DNA of 64,000 nucleotides from Fulvia fulva (lineage: Eukaryota > Ascomycota > Dothideomycetes > Mycosphaerellales > Mycosphaerellaceae): positions 4,278,001 through 4,342,000 of the forward strand of contig NC_063013.1 of assembly GCF_020509005.1 (NCBI RefSeq). The letters are read 5' to 3'. The notes under the pieces were generated by a model that was not told the origin of the DNA, did not search any database, and worked only from the letters and a program-made list of their open reading frames with translations. Positions 25,374 to 37,580 of this stretch are shown piece by piece (positions within the stretch are counted from its first letter, which is position 1; every line of letters begins with the position of its first letter). Both the position numbers and the translations under genes were made by a program.

Positions 25374-27555
25374 CTTTAAATAGATTATTACTAACGTATA
25401 GAGAGACACGAGAAGCTATATTCGGGAGATTATAGAGAAACCGCGATAGTATACGAGGAAGTAGTAAGATTAGGTATCGTACTCGCTAAGTCGTACCTTA
25501 AAGTAGGCTATAGCTAATATAGTAGTAATAGCGAGACAGACCGGTACCGGCGTACTAGGTATAAGTATAGAGAATACTAATAGACGCGTTCATCGCGCGT
25601 CCCTTAGTAGATTATCCTTCTTTACCTTACTACCCGATCCGCTCGATAACGATAGCGCGAACCCGGCGACGTAGACTTAAGGACGTAAAGAGGATATCGT
25701 AAATAAGCTCCTCGATAAGAACAACTAGTACCGTAAGTAGTATAAGAATATATTCGACTAACTTAAGGCGATTAAGGAAGAGGAGGTCGAGATAGAGCTT
25801 AACTTAGCTAACCTATATAGGGCGGAGTTTATCGAGGATAAGATAGAAGATAAGGGTACTAAGGTACCGAGGAAGAGGAGGGTTACTATCGATAACTTAA
25901 GGGGCGCCTTCGACTCGTTAAACGGGTTAAATATAGACAAGTTTAAGAAGACGGTTAATTCCTATCCCTAGTAGATCTATAAGATCCTCTATAATATCGA
26001 GTCTGATTACTAACGTATATATAAGCTTAATACTACGCTCGATATAGCTAACCGTATTAACCTCCGTAAGGCGTAAGATACTAAGGACTAGATAGACCGA
26101 CTCGAGGATATAATCGATACGGAATAGGCGACTAGATAGTCCCTAGAAGAGGAGGTTACGCGACTAAAGGAGGAGATCGCTAAGCGCGATAATACTATCG
26201 TTATCGACCTAGACGAGCTTATAAGGGCTAAAGATATAAAGAAGGTATATCGTACGTAGTATAAGGTAGCGGAGAGTAAGCTAGTAGAGACCGAGACTAA
26301 GCTCGTAGTAGCCGAGAAGCGTATTACTAAGCTTAAGAAGTAAGAGAAGGACCGTAGCCGGTCTAAGGAAAAGTAAGACCTACTACCTTAGCGAACCGAG
26401 TCTAAAGAGTTACTAGAGCGTTAGTAGAATAGAGGTAAGCCTAATAAGAAGAAGTCGGACAAGCCTACGAAGGAGAATAGTAACCCGGATTTGTCGGACT
26501 TATTAGACGACGAGGACGACGGTAATAAGGGCCGTAAGAGTAGCCGTAAGGACGGTAGTCGTAAGAGTAAGAAGAATCGCCCGAGTACCGACTTAGATAG
26601 TAACCCTATCTCCGTATATACGACTTACGACGCCGATATAACTACTAGTATTAAGTCCTCTAACGAGCTAAAGGCCCCTACTAAGTTCGATCTAAAGAGC
26701 GACGATATTAAGTTCTAAGAGTAGTAGCGTACTACCGAAGCTAAGCTCTAAGCCTCTAAGTACTATACTGTAAAAGACTCTCTTTAGAACGTCTAGAGCT
26801 AGTTAAAGAACAGTATATAGACCTATATCGACTTCAAGATCCCTAGTCTTACTAAGTCTACGGAGGGTACGACTACTTAGTACGCTTCTATAGATAAGAT
26901 AATAGAAGATCTAGCCTAGCGCTACGGTACCCGTAATACCTATACTAATACTATAACTAAGCTTAAACATCTATAGTAGGGTAATAAGGAGAAGTTTAGT
27001 AACTTCTACCTATCCTTCCGTAAGAACGCCGATATTATTAACCTAGATAACGGCGCGAAGGAAATGAAACTCGAGAAGGACTTCCTACTCTATAAGTTAA
27101 ATTCGCGCTACGACAACTATATTATAATCGAGGACATAGTCAATATAACTCTTAAGTAAGTCGTGTCTACGCTATATAACTACGAGGACAAGTTTAAGGC
27201 GTTCGACCTTAAGTACGGTAAGACCGGTAACGATAATAAGACCTAAGGTAATAAGAAGACTACTAAGGGTAACGACGATAAGAAGGATACGGCTTTGGGT
27301 AGTAGCGGTAATAACACTAACCCGAACGCTAAGACTAAGTAGGCTAATCGACCTTAGGCATTTTAGTATATCTAACCTTTAGATACTACTCGCGCCTAGG
27401 AATATATCGATTAGAATCGGTACTTAAAGTACGAATAAGAAGGTTACCGCCGTATCGATACCGATTAGTACCCCCTTCGAGATGTCGCCCGCCGCCTATT
27501 TACGCTAAGCTATAACCTAAGTAATAACCGCCGTAACGGTAGTAATAGTAGTAAC
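25374..27555 (+). pseudogene. Gypsy-2 gag, first part
   Basis: Degraded gag on the + strand. A Lys/Glu-rich coiled-coil-like segment lies in about 26090-26400, followed by a basic/acidic linker that is still open at 26491-26718 (acidic DLLDDEDD then a Lys/Arg/Ser-rich run), and a capsid-like region in about 26800-27250. Ambers occur at expected Gln/Trp positions. The reading frame is interrupted by Copia-1 at 27556 and continues after 33181. Confidence 0.65.
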
Positions 27556-27790
27556 TATTAAATAGGTTCGGATTGATAGTAGCGGAGTAGAGTAAGAGAT
27601 TAATCTTTAACTAACTAATAGCACGAGTATATAGCAATATATTAGGAACTAATATGTTGATTATATTAGATGTCTATCTAAGCTAAAGGGGAGAGAAGGT
27701 ATCTCCCTATAAGCTAAGTTATCGTAGATGCCTTAGGCTACTAGATCACTTCCTAATTGTTGACTCCCTTTGAGATGCTACATCTTAATA
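27556..27790 (-). repeat. Copia-1 3' LTR
   Basis: 235 bp, TATTAAATAGG...CTTAATA on the + strand. It differs from the other LTR at about 13 positions, all transitions, which is what RIP produces. Confidence 0.92.
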
Positions 27791-30700
27791 CTCCTACTTA
27801 TCTCGTATAGGAGGTTATAGTCTGCTCACTTCCTGTCAATAGTACTTGGACCTTTTTATGACAGGTTTAGCTAGCTTACAAACCTCTAGAAGTGTGGACT
27901 AGTCTTTGGTTTTGTAAACCCGTCTACAACTATCTTAGAGGTTAGGGTGTACTCAATAGCAATAAGCCTCCTCCACCAAAGTTTCCTAACAGCGTTATAG
28001 GCATTGTTAATGTGCTTCGACTTGTCATAAACATGTGCATATTTCACTAGGGTAAGGGCAGCTTGATTGTCACCTCTTAATTGGACTAGTCTCAAATTTG
28101 ACATAGTCTCCTAGTTTCTAGTAATTCTTAGTTGATAGGAACAGTCTCCTACTAACTCTAGACAATCTATTTCTCTTAGTAGTAAAGCTAGGAATTAGGA
28201 CTGCTTCGTATATACATTTATAGCTATATATTCAGCCTCTATTATAGATGTTACTACAGACTTTTGCTTCTTACTTATCTAAGAAACTAGTGCCCTATAG
28301 AGGAAGAAGACATACCTAAGGATTAAGACTCTGTCTACTTTGTCTATTATATAATCAGAATTATAGTATCTAATAAGGTGTCCTTTTCTAGACTTTAAGA
28401 ACTAAAGTCCTAGATTAGGGTATAATCTTAGGTACCTAGTGATCTTCTTCAAAGCCTTTATATAGTAGGTAGATAGGTCACTCACAAATAGGCTCATCCT
28501 TCCTAGGGCAAAAGCAATGTCTAGCCTTATAATTGTTACTAGCCACATCTAAGTACTATTAATACTCTAGTACTCTGCCTTGTTACACCTCTTATCTATA
28601 TGGCTTGAAGGTTTGAGGGCCTTATAGCTGTCTATAGGTAAGTATGTAGGTGCTACCTTCTTATAGTTCATTCCTATCTTAGCTAGGCTGTCCCTAACAA
28701 AGTGTCCTTAGTCAAGTTTTAGGATTCCTCTCTTCCTGTCCCTTATGACTCTTATACTAAGGATCTTTTCAGGTTCACCTAGATCTTTGATCTTAAAGAT
28801 CTTACTAAGTTCTCTTTTGAACTAGAGAACATCTATTAACTTTAGTGTAGCAATTAGAATGTCATCTATATAAATAAGGATTATGATCCCCGTCTTCTTA
28901 TAGATAAGTAGGTATAGATCTACTTCTAACTATATAAATCTAATCTCTCTAAGCTTTGACACACAGAGTTAATTCTAATCTCTAGCTGCTTACTTAAGTC
29001 TATATAAGCTTTTAAGGATTTTGAACACTATGTTTAGTAGAAGCTCAACTCCTAGTAGTAGTAACATAAAGATGTCTTTATAGAGGGTGCTTTCTATAAA
29101 TGTATTGTTCATATCCACTTAGTGAAGATGAAGATCCTTCTTATACACAATAGCTATAAACACCCTAAGGGTGTCCTGTCTTACTATAGGTATAAATGTC
29201 TCTATAAAGTCAACACTAAACTTCTATAAGAAGCCCCTTGCAACTAGTCTAGCCTTGAACTTTTCAATAGCTCTACTAATGCTTCTCTTAATATTAAAGA
29301 CCTATCTTAATGTAACTAGATTTGCTCCTTTTAGTAGAACAGAATTTTCCTAGGTGTTGTTACTCTATAGAGCATCTAGTTCCTTTTAGATTACTTCCTT
29401 CTAAAGATGTCCCCATTTCTTGTCATTTATAGCATCCTTATAGGATTTTGGAATTAGGACCTCTTACTTATATATAATAGCTTCTATAGTTACTATAAAG
29501 GCCATTTCCTCAACTTCTTCTAGAAATTCGCTATCCTATAGTATTGAACTGTCCACTAATTGTATAGCTATAAAGAAAGCTTAGTAAAAAGCAGCAAGGT
29601 TCTCTAAGAGGTCTATTGCTTCTCCTACTTTAGTAGTTAGTTCGGGCTTAGGGACTATAGATTTTAGGGCTTTCTATTTCATATTATAGCCCTTAATATC
29701 ATAGTCAGCCTTTCTCTTTCTAAGGGATGATTTAGGGACCGTTACTTATAACCTAGTAACGTCTATTTCCTAGGGATCTAGGGAGCTTCTCTTAATTAGC
29801 TAATCGATTTTCTGAAATTCCCCTACGCTCTCCGGAGGTTAGGGAAGTTGTACAAATAGCTTTCTCGGCTAAGCGACTTTAGGGCTCTTAATTAGCTAAT
29901 CTATTTCGGGAGTACTTTAATAGACGCCTGAATAGTAGGTAGATTGTCCTAAGGATACGTTCTTCCTCGGCCTTCCTAAGGGCTTCCTAGCTAGTATACT
30001 ACTTAGTAGATTTAATGTTAGAACATTAAGACCTATATTACCTCTAGGCTAGTCCTTAGAGGAGTCTATATATATGTGTTGTTTAACAGCTCTTATGTCT
30101 AGTTCCTAAAAGAGCTAGGCTTTAGCTATGTTTTTAATATACCTAATAAACACTACTTCTTTACCCCTATTTATTAGCTTGTCACTTCTTGCCTATTAAG
30201 GTTAGGATCTTGTGTCTATATAGATAACAGCTTTACATCCCTAAACTTTCAAATAGTTGATAGTCGGTTTAATACTATCAAAAGCCTTATCTAGTGAAAC
30301 CTTGAACCTAGCGTAATCTAGGCTATTTAGTAGTTTGTTCCTTATATAAGTTTGGGCCTCTAGTGCTTTAGGCCAAAACTTAACCGGCATTTTAGCCTCT
30401 TTAAGCATTGCCCTTATAGAGTCCTCTAAGGTTTATTTTGACCTCTTAACTAGTCCATTCTGTAGAGAGTTGTATGCCTTAGTCGACTCGAGCCTAATCC
30501 CTAAATTCTTCTCCTACTGCTTTACTAATACAATAAGTTCTTTTATATTGTCAAGCCTTACTACTTTTAGCTACGCTAATGATTTCCTCTCTGCTTTGAT
30601 CTTCTAGTTCTAGAGAGTAACTGGAGCATCTTCTCTTTTCCTAAGAGAAAAGGTCCACTTCTTCCTAGAGAAGTTGTTAACAATCTTAAGCTAGTATTTA

Positions 30701-32926
30701 AATCCTAGTCTTAAGATTAGTAGTAGGCCACATATGTTAATAGATATAAGGGCAAGTCTTTTGGGTCTTCTCTCTATAACTTTACCTTTATACTTCTTTA
30801 TCTTTACTATTGAACATACTCTCTACTAGTGAAAGCTATTCTTAGGGATAGGAATAGGTTCTTTTAAGTCTATTACCTTATAAAGATTCTAGCGCAAATT
30901 CTTCCTAAAGTGTATAAATCTTCTATACTAAAGCTCCTACTAGTTTAGGTCGGTCTCTAATTAAGCAGTCATAAAGGCATTCTCTATTAGTAGTGTACAT
31001 AATAAGTAATGTGCCCGTTCTTATAGGAGAGGAGAAATCTTATTAATAAATACTAGCCCCCTTAGGAGCTTTGTCTAGACAATAGTCTTACTAGAGGAGG
31101 AAACAAGAGAAAATGATAGAGGTTGAACACTAAGCTACTTACTAAACTAGTTCTATAAAACCAGGTTTACTCCTAGCTTAGGTATAAGTAGGACATCTTC
31201 TAAAACAACTTTTCTACTAGCTCTCCTACTTATCTCTACATTCCTAATATAAGTGGCTAACAAAAACCTACCTCCTACTTTGATCTATTTCTTCCTTATT
31301 AAGGGAGTTATAGATCTAAAGAGGTAGCTTTAGTCAGTTATATAGGATGAAGTATAGGAGTTAAGTAACTACTCTAACGAGGGGAACTTGCCTTGGACTT
31401 CTATAGTTAAGTAAGCTACTTTATTATACTCATCATTATTAGACATTGTCTCTAGGGATGAGCTGTATAAGTCACGTGACTCTTAGGCGGAGATCCCTTT
31501 TCTAGTCTTCTTTACTATAGAGGTATAAGACTAGGTCTAGTTCTTCTAGAGTAACAGTATGTTAGAGCTGAGTTTCTTTACCATTTTCTAAAGTTCTTCT
31601 ATAGAGGACTTCTCTCTTAGTGTCCTCCTTAAAGTAGGAAGTAGAGTTCTCTTCTTCTTAATCTATATTATATTCTAGGAAGATAGTAGTTAGGAATAAG
31701 ATCTAAGGACCTTTCTTGCCTTAGGTAGACTAGGGTAGTCCTTGATTAGATAATCCTTCTTATAGAGAAGGTAGGAGAGTAGTCTTACTAGACCTAAGGG
31801 CTTGACCTAGGTGGCTACTATACTATACTTAGCCTTAGAGGGATCTAACCTAGCTTCTTAAGCTTTAAGGATCTTTAAGGTCCTTTTATAATCTATCTTT
31901 AGCTGAGCTATAATAGTATCCCTAGCTATATAGTAGTTAGGTAGTAGTGAGCTTGAGAGCTAGGTCATCCTCACATTAGCTTTCCTATAATACTGACCCT
32001 CTAGGTCAACATTGGCAATCCTTTTTCTAAGAGAAACTAGGTGTGTCTATACAGATCTAATAGTGAAATCTTTACCTATCTTAAAGGTCACAAATTGCTT
32101 TATAAGCTTATATATATAGGTTGCTAGCACCTAGCTATACTTCTTCTAGAGATATACCTACTTCTTAGTAGCTCTTCTAGATTTATATAAGCCCTTAAGC
32201 TCAAATGTATCTTCTTCTATAATCCTACTAAGGATACTAAAGTTGTATACTATATTATGTCTTGTCTATATTAGCATATTAAGGATCTCTTTAGTTATAG
32301 CCTCTTCTTAGAGTTTTAGAGTCTTGCCCTTAATGTTGTTAAAAGACACTTCTATTAGGTCATTAATTATAAAGAATGCTAATTAGCTCTCTATCTTATA
32401 TCTCTGAAGGTTGAATCATCTCTTCTAATTATCCCTCCTAAGAATTAGGATTTTGCCTCCCTTCTCCTCTATCTTCGCTTAGTATAAATCTATAATAGAT
32501 TGGATGTGATGAAATAAGGTATATATGTTCTAAAGTAGTGGCTCAGATCCTACTAAGGCTTCTAGTATAGAATAGGAAAGTTCGTAGGTATAGATACTAA
32601 GGCCTACTTAGTAAAGTAAAGAAGGAGCGGTATGAGGTCTCGGGGCTAGGACACAGGTCTGTCTCTCCTAGTAGAGCTTCAAATGACTTACTTGAAGTCC
32701 TTCTTAATAGTATCTCGATACAGTTCTACCTATAGAGTATCTTCAAGGTATTAGCTTTAAGTAAGCCGTATAGAGTCCTTGTCTAGGTTACCTATTACTT
32801 AGTATCGAATTAAGCTCCTTAATAGGATAGACGGGGTAGACTTCTGATTCCTAGATATTTTCTACTACGATAGTAAGTGATATAAGTAACCTATACTAAT
32901 ATAGGTTACTCTTATTTCTATATAAA
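27791..32926 (-). pseudogene. Copia-1 gag-pol remnant
   Basis: Single gag-pol polyprotein reading leftward. Gag lies in about 32850-31450, integrase in about 30950-29900, RT in about 29600-28600. The catalytic YIDD is intact (complement of 28861-28872). RNase H ends with an open 72-codon piece at 27886-28104 containing GDNQAAL, SKHI and a VVDGFTKP terminus, which are typical of the Copia RNase H end. Frequent TAG codons and frame breaks make it non-functional. Confidence 0.8.
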
Positions 32927-32941
32927 CCCGGGCTTATAACC
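32927..32941 (-). promoter_or_regulatory. Copia-1 primer-binding site (half-tRNA iMet type)
   Basis: Directly after the 5' LTR the minus strand reads GGTTATAAGCCCGGG. With one RIP-type G-to-A undone this complements the anticodon stem-loop of initiator tRNA-Met, as known for Drosophila copia. The same motif follows the Copia-2 5' LTR. Confidence 0.7.
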
Positions 32942-33176
32942 TATTAAACAGGCTCAGATTAATAGTAGCGGAGTAGAGTAAGAGATCAATCTTTAACTAA
33001 CTAATAGTACGAGTATATAGCAATATATTAGGAACTAATATGTTGATTATATTAGATGTCTATCTAAGCTAAAGGGGAGAGAAGGTATCTCCCTATAAGC
33101 TAAGTTATTATAGATGCCTTAGGCTACTAGATCACTTCCTAATTATTGACTCCCTTTAAGATACTATATCTTAACA
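32942..33176 (-). repeat. Copia-1 5' LTR
   Basis: 235 bp. It still keeps the terminal ACA and TTAAACAGG that are mutated in the partner, so this LTR was hit at fewer of the differing sites near its ends. Confidence 0.92.
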
Positions 33177-33181
33177 GTAAC

Positions 33182-36100
33182 GCTAATAATACCGGCGGCG
33201 TAGTAAATGCCTAGTCTACTCCGTAAGCGTAATACGTAGTAGACCGTACGAGTTAGAGTTACGAGAAAACGAGAAAAAGTATAAACATAAATATAGGCCT
33301 CCTAAGAGAGGCAAGGTTTTAAGTATATCGCTATACTCCCTACTAGCTACAAACTATTCTATAGATAAACACAATGCGGTAATAGCTTCTTATCTAGTTA
33401 TACTATATATAGTAAATAGAAAGATCCTTACTTAAACCCTTTATAATAATAGTACTAACTCTACGTACTTTAATATCGACTTTATATATAAGAACAACCT
33501 TAATAAAATATAGCTACCTAATCCGTTAGGGCTGATATTAGTAGATAGCCGACCTACTAGTAACCTTATTACTTATAGAACAACGGTATAGATTTAGATT
33601 AGCAACTACGTAGAGACTAGGTCTAGCTACTATATATTACTAGAATATAATATAGTCCTCGGCCGCCCCTAGTGCGACGAGTATTAACCTACGTTCTACT
33701 ATACGTTAGGAACTATACCTTATTCTTACTGTATTGTCGATAGAACTATATACTCGGAACTGAACTAGTATACGTATAGTCTATTAACGATAATAGTATT
33801 ATACTAATAGGCGTTCTTTAGACTAAGATACTAGTACTAGAGAGTTCGCGACCTTAAGCTCTATCTAATTACGTCAAACCCTACGTAGAGGATAAAGACG
33901 ATCTTATAGTAGTATAGGAGACGTACACGACAAAGGTAGTAATACGATATACCGTCGATATCTACGATAAACCGGAACCGTCTTATTACGTCCGCTAGCT
34001 ACTACCCGCCGATAGGGTTAAAACACTTAAGCGCCTAGCGCGTCGAACGAAGAAAGAACCGAAGGTCGAGACTAAGCCGGAGATCGATATTAAGCCTATT
34101 AATATAGAAGCACTTGAGCGGATAAGCCGGAGGAAGGGCTATAAAGTATATATAATATAGGTATTTAATCCGAAAGAAGATCTTAATAAGTAAGTCGCGC
34201 GAGACCCGCTATCCGTATATATACTAAAGGCTTTCGGTATAAGAGCGAAGCTAGTACTAGGAGGTAGCGCGGCGATGTTAGTAGATACTAATACTTAAGT
34301 AACCCGACGTTTATAGGACTTACCGAAGCCTAGAGACCTAGATAATCTACGAAACCAATAGTAGTATTAGGTATTACTAGGCCTAGATCGTATCCTAAAC
34401 CTATCGTCTACTAGACTATTATTAGTATATACTAATAACGTTATAACTCCGCTTACGACCGCTATTTGAGAACTCTATACGTAACTACAGGCTAAGGAAG
34501 CCGTTATATAGCTAGAACGAGATGAACTATATACCTTACTAAGGAAGTACCGTATCGATAACCGTTATATAGTCCTAGTCGGAGGTATAATATATATTAA
34601 GAATATATATAGTAGTTATAGCCTATTCGTTCCTCCGGAGTTAGAAGACAATCTAGATAAGGGTGAAATCCCGGTACGTACTCGTATCGTATAGGCTTTC
34701 TACGACTATATAGTAGCTAGTTACTTAGGAGACGAGAAGACGTATAAATTAGTAGCTCGTAACTATACCTAGCTAGGTATCGTACGATTCGTTAAGAGCT
34801 ATATACGTACCTACCGCGCTTACCGTACGAACAAGAATACTAATATCTAGTACCTAGGGCTATTAAGACCGCTACTAGTACTATTTAGCGCTTAGGAGGA
34901 TATCTCTATTAACTTCGTAGTCAGACTACGGAAGGGAATAAGCGTAGTCGACGGGTAAACGTACGAGAACATTATAACCGTTATATACCGCCTAACTAAG
35001 GAGCGACATATTATTCCTATCACCTCGATAATAGTAGAGTATTACGTACTAGTATTCCTTAAGTACGTGTTTAGTAGATATAGGCTCCCGAAGTCTATTA
35101 TCTCGGATTATAGGACGTAATAGATTTCCGTATTCTAGCGTAGGATATACGCGCTACTTAGTATTAATCGAAAGATATCTTTATCGTTCTACCTAGAAAT
35201 GAATAGATAGTCGAAGAACACGAATAAAGTAATAGAGCAATACCTACGTATCTTTATTAACTATACCTAGGACGACTAGCTAGATTAGACTCTATTAGCT
35301 AAGTTTATAGTAAATAATATAGTGTCCGTAATAATAGGCGTCTCGCCGTTCGATACTAATACTAGACGTAATCTAAGGTTCTCTAAGTTCGACTTAGACT
35401 TACCTATACTACGAATACTATATAAATAGCAACTAGAAGCCGAGTCCGCGGACGAGTTTATAGCTAAGATATAAGAGATATACTAATACTTACGTTAGTA
35501 GATAGCCTTAGTATAAGTAGTCTAAGCTAAGTACGTAAACTAGACTCGTATACCTATACTACGGTACGCCGAAGGCGACGAAGTATAGGTAAGCACTAAG
35601 AACTAGACGATAGAGAGACCTTCTCGTAAGATAGACGTAAAGTAGTCTAGACCGTACGTAATTACGGAGGTACTACCGGGTAACACTTATAAAGTAGAGC
35701 TCCTACCTACTTTAAATATCGATAATCGCTTCTACTTATACCTTCTTATACTAGTTTATCCGCCGGTTATAGGACAGATACAACCCGTACTACTACTAAT
35801 CCGAATTATTAACGACGAATAATACGAAGCCGATCCCGCCGAACCCGATTAATAGGAAGTTAAGCAAATTCTAGACTATAAGAAGAGATAGCCGCGAGGA
35901 CTAATACCGGTAGGAGGTAAGTAGCTATTCTAGGAATACTAAGTGAAATATATTAGATATAATAAGCCGTCCTATAAAGCTACGGACTAGGTTATCGAGA
36001 CTACCGCCGCCTCTATAGCCGACTTTTACTATAACTACCCGAGAGCGACTAAACTACCTAGTTTTTAACTACCTATAGACTAGATACCGAATAAGAATGC

Positions 36101-36603
36101 TATAAGTATACGTATAGCGCGCTAACTAGTATAAGTAGCGATAGCTCTAATACCGGTAGGACTAGGCCTCCGGGCTTATAAGAAACAGAGTAATACGCGT
36201 CGCGATAACGATCTTACTCGACGAGTAGACCGAGTAGTAGACGCTAATCTTCCGATAAGCGCGAGTTAAGACGATATTAAAGCTCTTCTAAATATAGAGT
36301 ATAGCCGCCTAGATAGCTCGAGTTACTACGGTATAGGGTACCTATACGAGGAACTTAGTATATATAACGAGAGAGATACCGTTCGGATATTAACTAAGGT
36401 TAATACGCTATGTCGCCGTAGTAGTTACCCCGCGCCTCGTAGCGTTATAAAGGATAGTTCTACGGAGGATAGACTAAACTACGAATTAGACGATAGTCTA
36501 ATAGATAATAAGGTGTTTACGAAGTTAATAAGAGATATAATAGATACAATAGATATAAGAGGAGAGAAGAGTACTCCGGAGCGTACTCTAAGAGGGGGGG
36601 TAG
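33182..36603 (+). pseudogene. Gypsy-2 gag end, protease, integrase and chromodomain remnant (no RT)
   Basis: After Copia-1 the + strand resumes in gag and then a protease end with ILLEYNIVLGRP near 33640. A linker with SRRKGYKVYI and VFNPKEDLNK follows at about 34120-34190. By 34460 the text is already the RNase H-integrase linker, then the integrase zinc region (about 34690-34840) and core (about 34880-35400, including a YRLPKSII stretch). An integrase C-terminus (YKVELLP near 35690) and a chromodomain-like segment (about 35940-36050) follow. I find no LDLxxGY, YxDD or RNase H motif, so about 1.6-1.8 kb seems to be missing. Many ambers. Confidence 0.7.
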
Positions 36604-36788
36604 TATTACCGTACGGGCGTATATTTACTTAAACCCGCGGGTACGTACCTAGACCCCGCGCCCGCTAACTAATCCGACTAGCGGCTTAGCGCCTATATAT
36701 AACTCTCGCGCCCTCCGCGCCTCTCTTAGATAGAACATCTATTCGACTTATACCTTACCTAACTACGTACTTATACCTACTTATAATA
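36604..36788 (+). repeat. Gypsy-2 3' LTR
   Basis: 185 bp, partner of the LTR at 25189-25373. It is preceded by the polypurine tract and followed by the second TSD copy TCTAC. Confidence 0.92.
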
Positions 36789-37332
36789 TCTACTCCTTAT
36801 AGGTCTCGAGCTTTTATCTATTAGACTCTTATACGGTAAAGAGTCTTACTACGCCTATTACCTCTACCTTCGCTCTAACTACCTCCTTTTAGCCGATTCT
36901 ATCGACAATCTCCTTACTTATTAGGGCTACGATTTCTTATTTCTCCGCCGGATTAGTAATATATAGGCGTACTGTATTACTTACCTTTATAGGGGATTAA
37001 TTCTTACTCACTACTACTATTACCTATCTAGTTAGTCTCTAGGCTACCTTCTATATTACTTATTAGATTGTCTTTGGGATTTAGTATAATAGCGCTTTTA
37101 GCGCTCCTAGTAGCTATACTATAGTGTTCTTATATACCCGGGCTAGATGTTTATTATCCCCTAGTAAATTTTTTACCTCCGTATATAGGGTCGTCTACGC
37201 TAAATTATTTGTCGTTAGCCTCTACTTTCTATATAGTAGGCCTTAGCTTATATCCTAGGTTATTTCTTAGTTCGTTCCCTAGTTTAGCTCTTAGTACTTA
37301 ATATTCGTAAGGCTATAGCTCTCGTTAGTTAC
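36789..37332 (-). pseudogene. LINE-3 ORF1 5' part and leader, right of Gypsy-2
   Basis: Continues the LINE-3 ORF1 remnant across Gypsy-2. The conserved GGTCTCGAGCTTTT near 36797 matches LINE-2 at 23208. From 37029 it is nearly identical to the fragment at 24196-24505. It ends at GTTAC, where Copia-2 begins. Confidence 0.6.
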
Positions 37333-37566
37333 TATTAAGAATATATAGGCCGTAGGTCAAGTATATAGGTGTAGGTGTGTTATATAACTAGATTACGTAA
37401 CTAGGGTTCACTAGCCTATAGGCTAGTAAACATCCGGACACCTAGTATCTACCTATACTAATACTAACGATACTATATATAGATACACGCTATCCTATTA
37501 GGTCCTTCTTCGTCTTTTGTATAATCCGCCGTCTTCTACTACTACGTAACTCGTACCTATTTAATA
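37333..37566 (+). repeat. Copia-2 5' LTR
   Basis: 234 bp from TATTAAGAATAT to TTTAATA, reading as TG...CA after undoing RIP. The first 85 or so bases match the 3' LTR at 60136, and the right end is set by the primer-binding site. Confidence 0.8.
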
Positions 37567-37580
37567 GGTTATAAGCCCGG
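37567..37580 (+). promoter_or_regulatory. Copia-2 primer-binding site
   Basis: GGTTATAAGCCCGG directly after the LTR, the same motif as in Copia-1. It is complementary to the initiator tRNA-Met anticodon arm apart from one G-to-A change of RIP type. Confidence 0.7.

Larger units (their letters stand above)
27556..33176 (-). mobile_element. Copia-1, RIP-mutated Pseudoviridae element nested in Gypsy-2
   Basis: 5.6-kb element with 235-bp LTRs (27556-27790 and 32942-33176) and a perfect TSD GTAAC (27551-27555 and 33177-33181). On the minus strand the order is gag, protease, integrase, RT, RNase H, the Copia order. A primer-binding site adjoins the 5' LTR (right side). Mutation is milder than in Gypsy-2, with more CpA/TpG left, consistent with a later arrival. 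Confidence 0.93.
25189..36788 (+). mobile_element. Gypsy-2, RIP-mutated, RT/RNase H apparently deleted, contains Copia-1
   Basis: LTR element with 185-bp LTRs at 25189-25373 and 36604-36788 and a perfect TSD TCTAC (25184-25188 and 36789-36793). A polypurine tract ending GAGGGGGGGTAG precedes the right LTR, giving + orientation. Copia-1 (27556-33176) is inserted in gag. Without it the internal region is about 5.6 kb. Gag, a protease-like end, integrase and chromodomain can be read, but RT and RNase H cannot. It interrupts LINE-3. Confidence 0.92.

Noticed and set aside
26491..26718. Possible small host gene with an acidic and basic-rich product
   Set aside because: It sits in frame with the degraded gag of Gypsy-2 and is only the longest stop-free piece of it.
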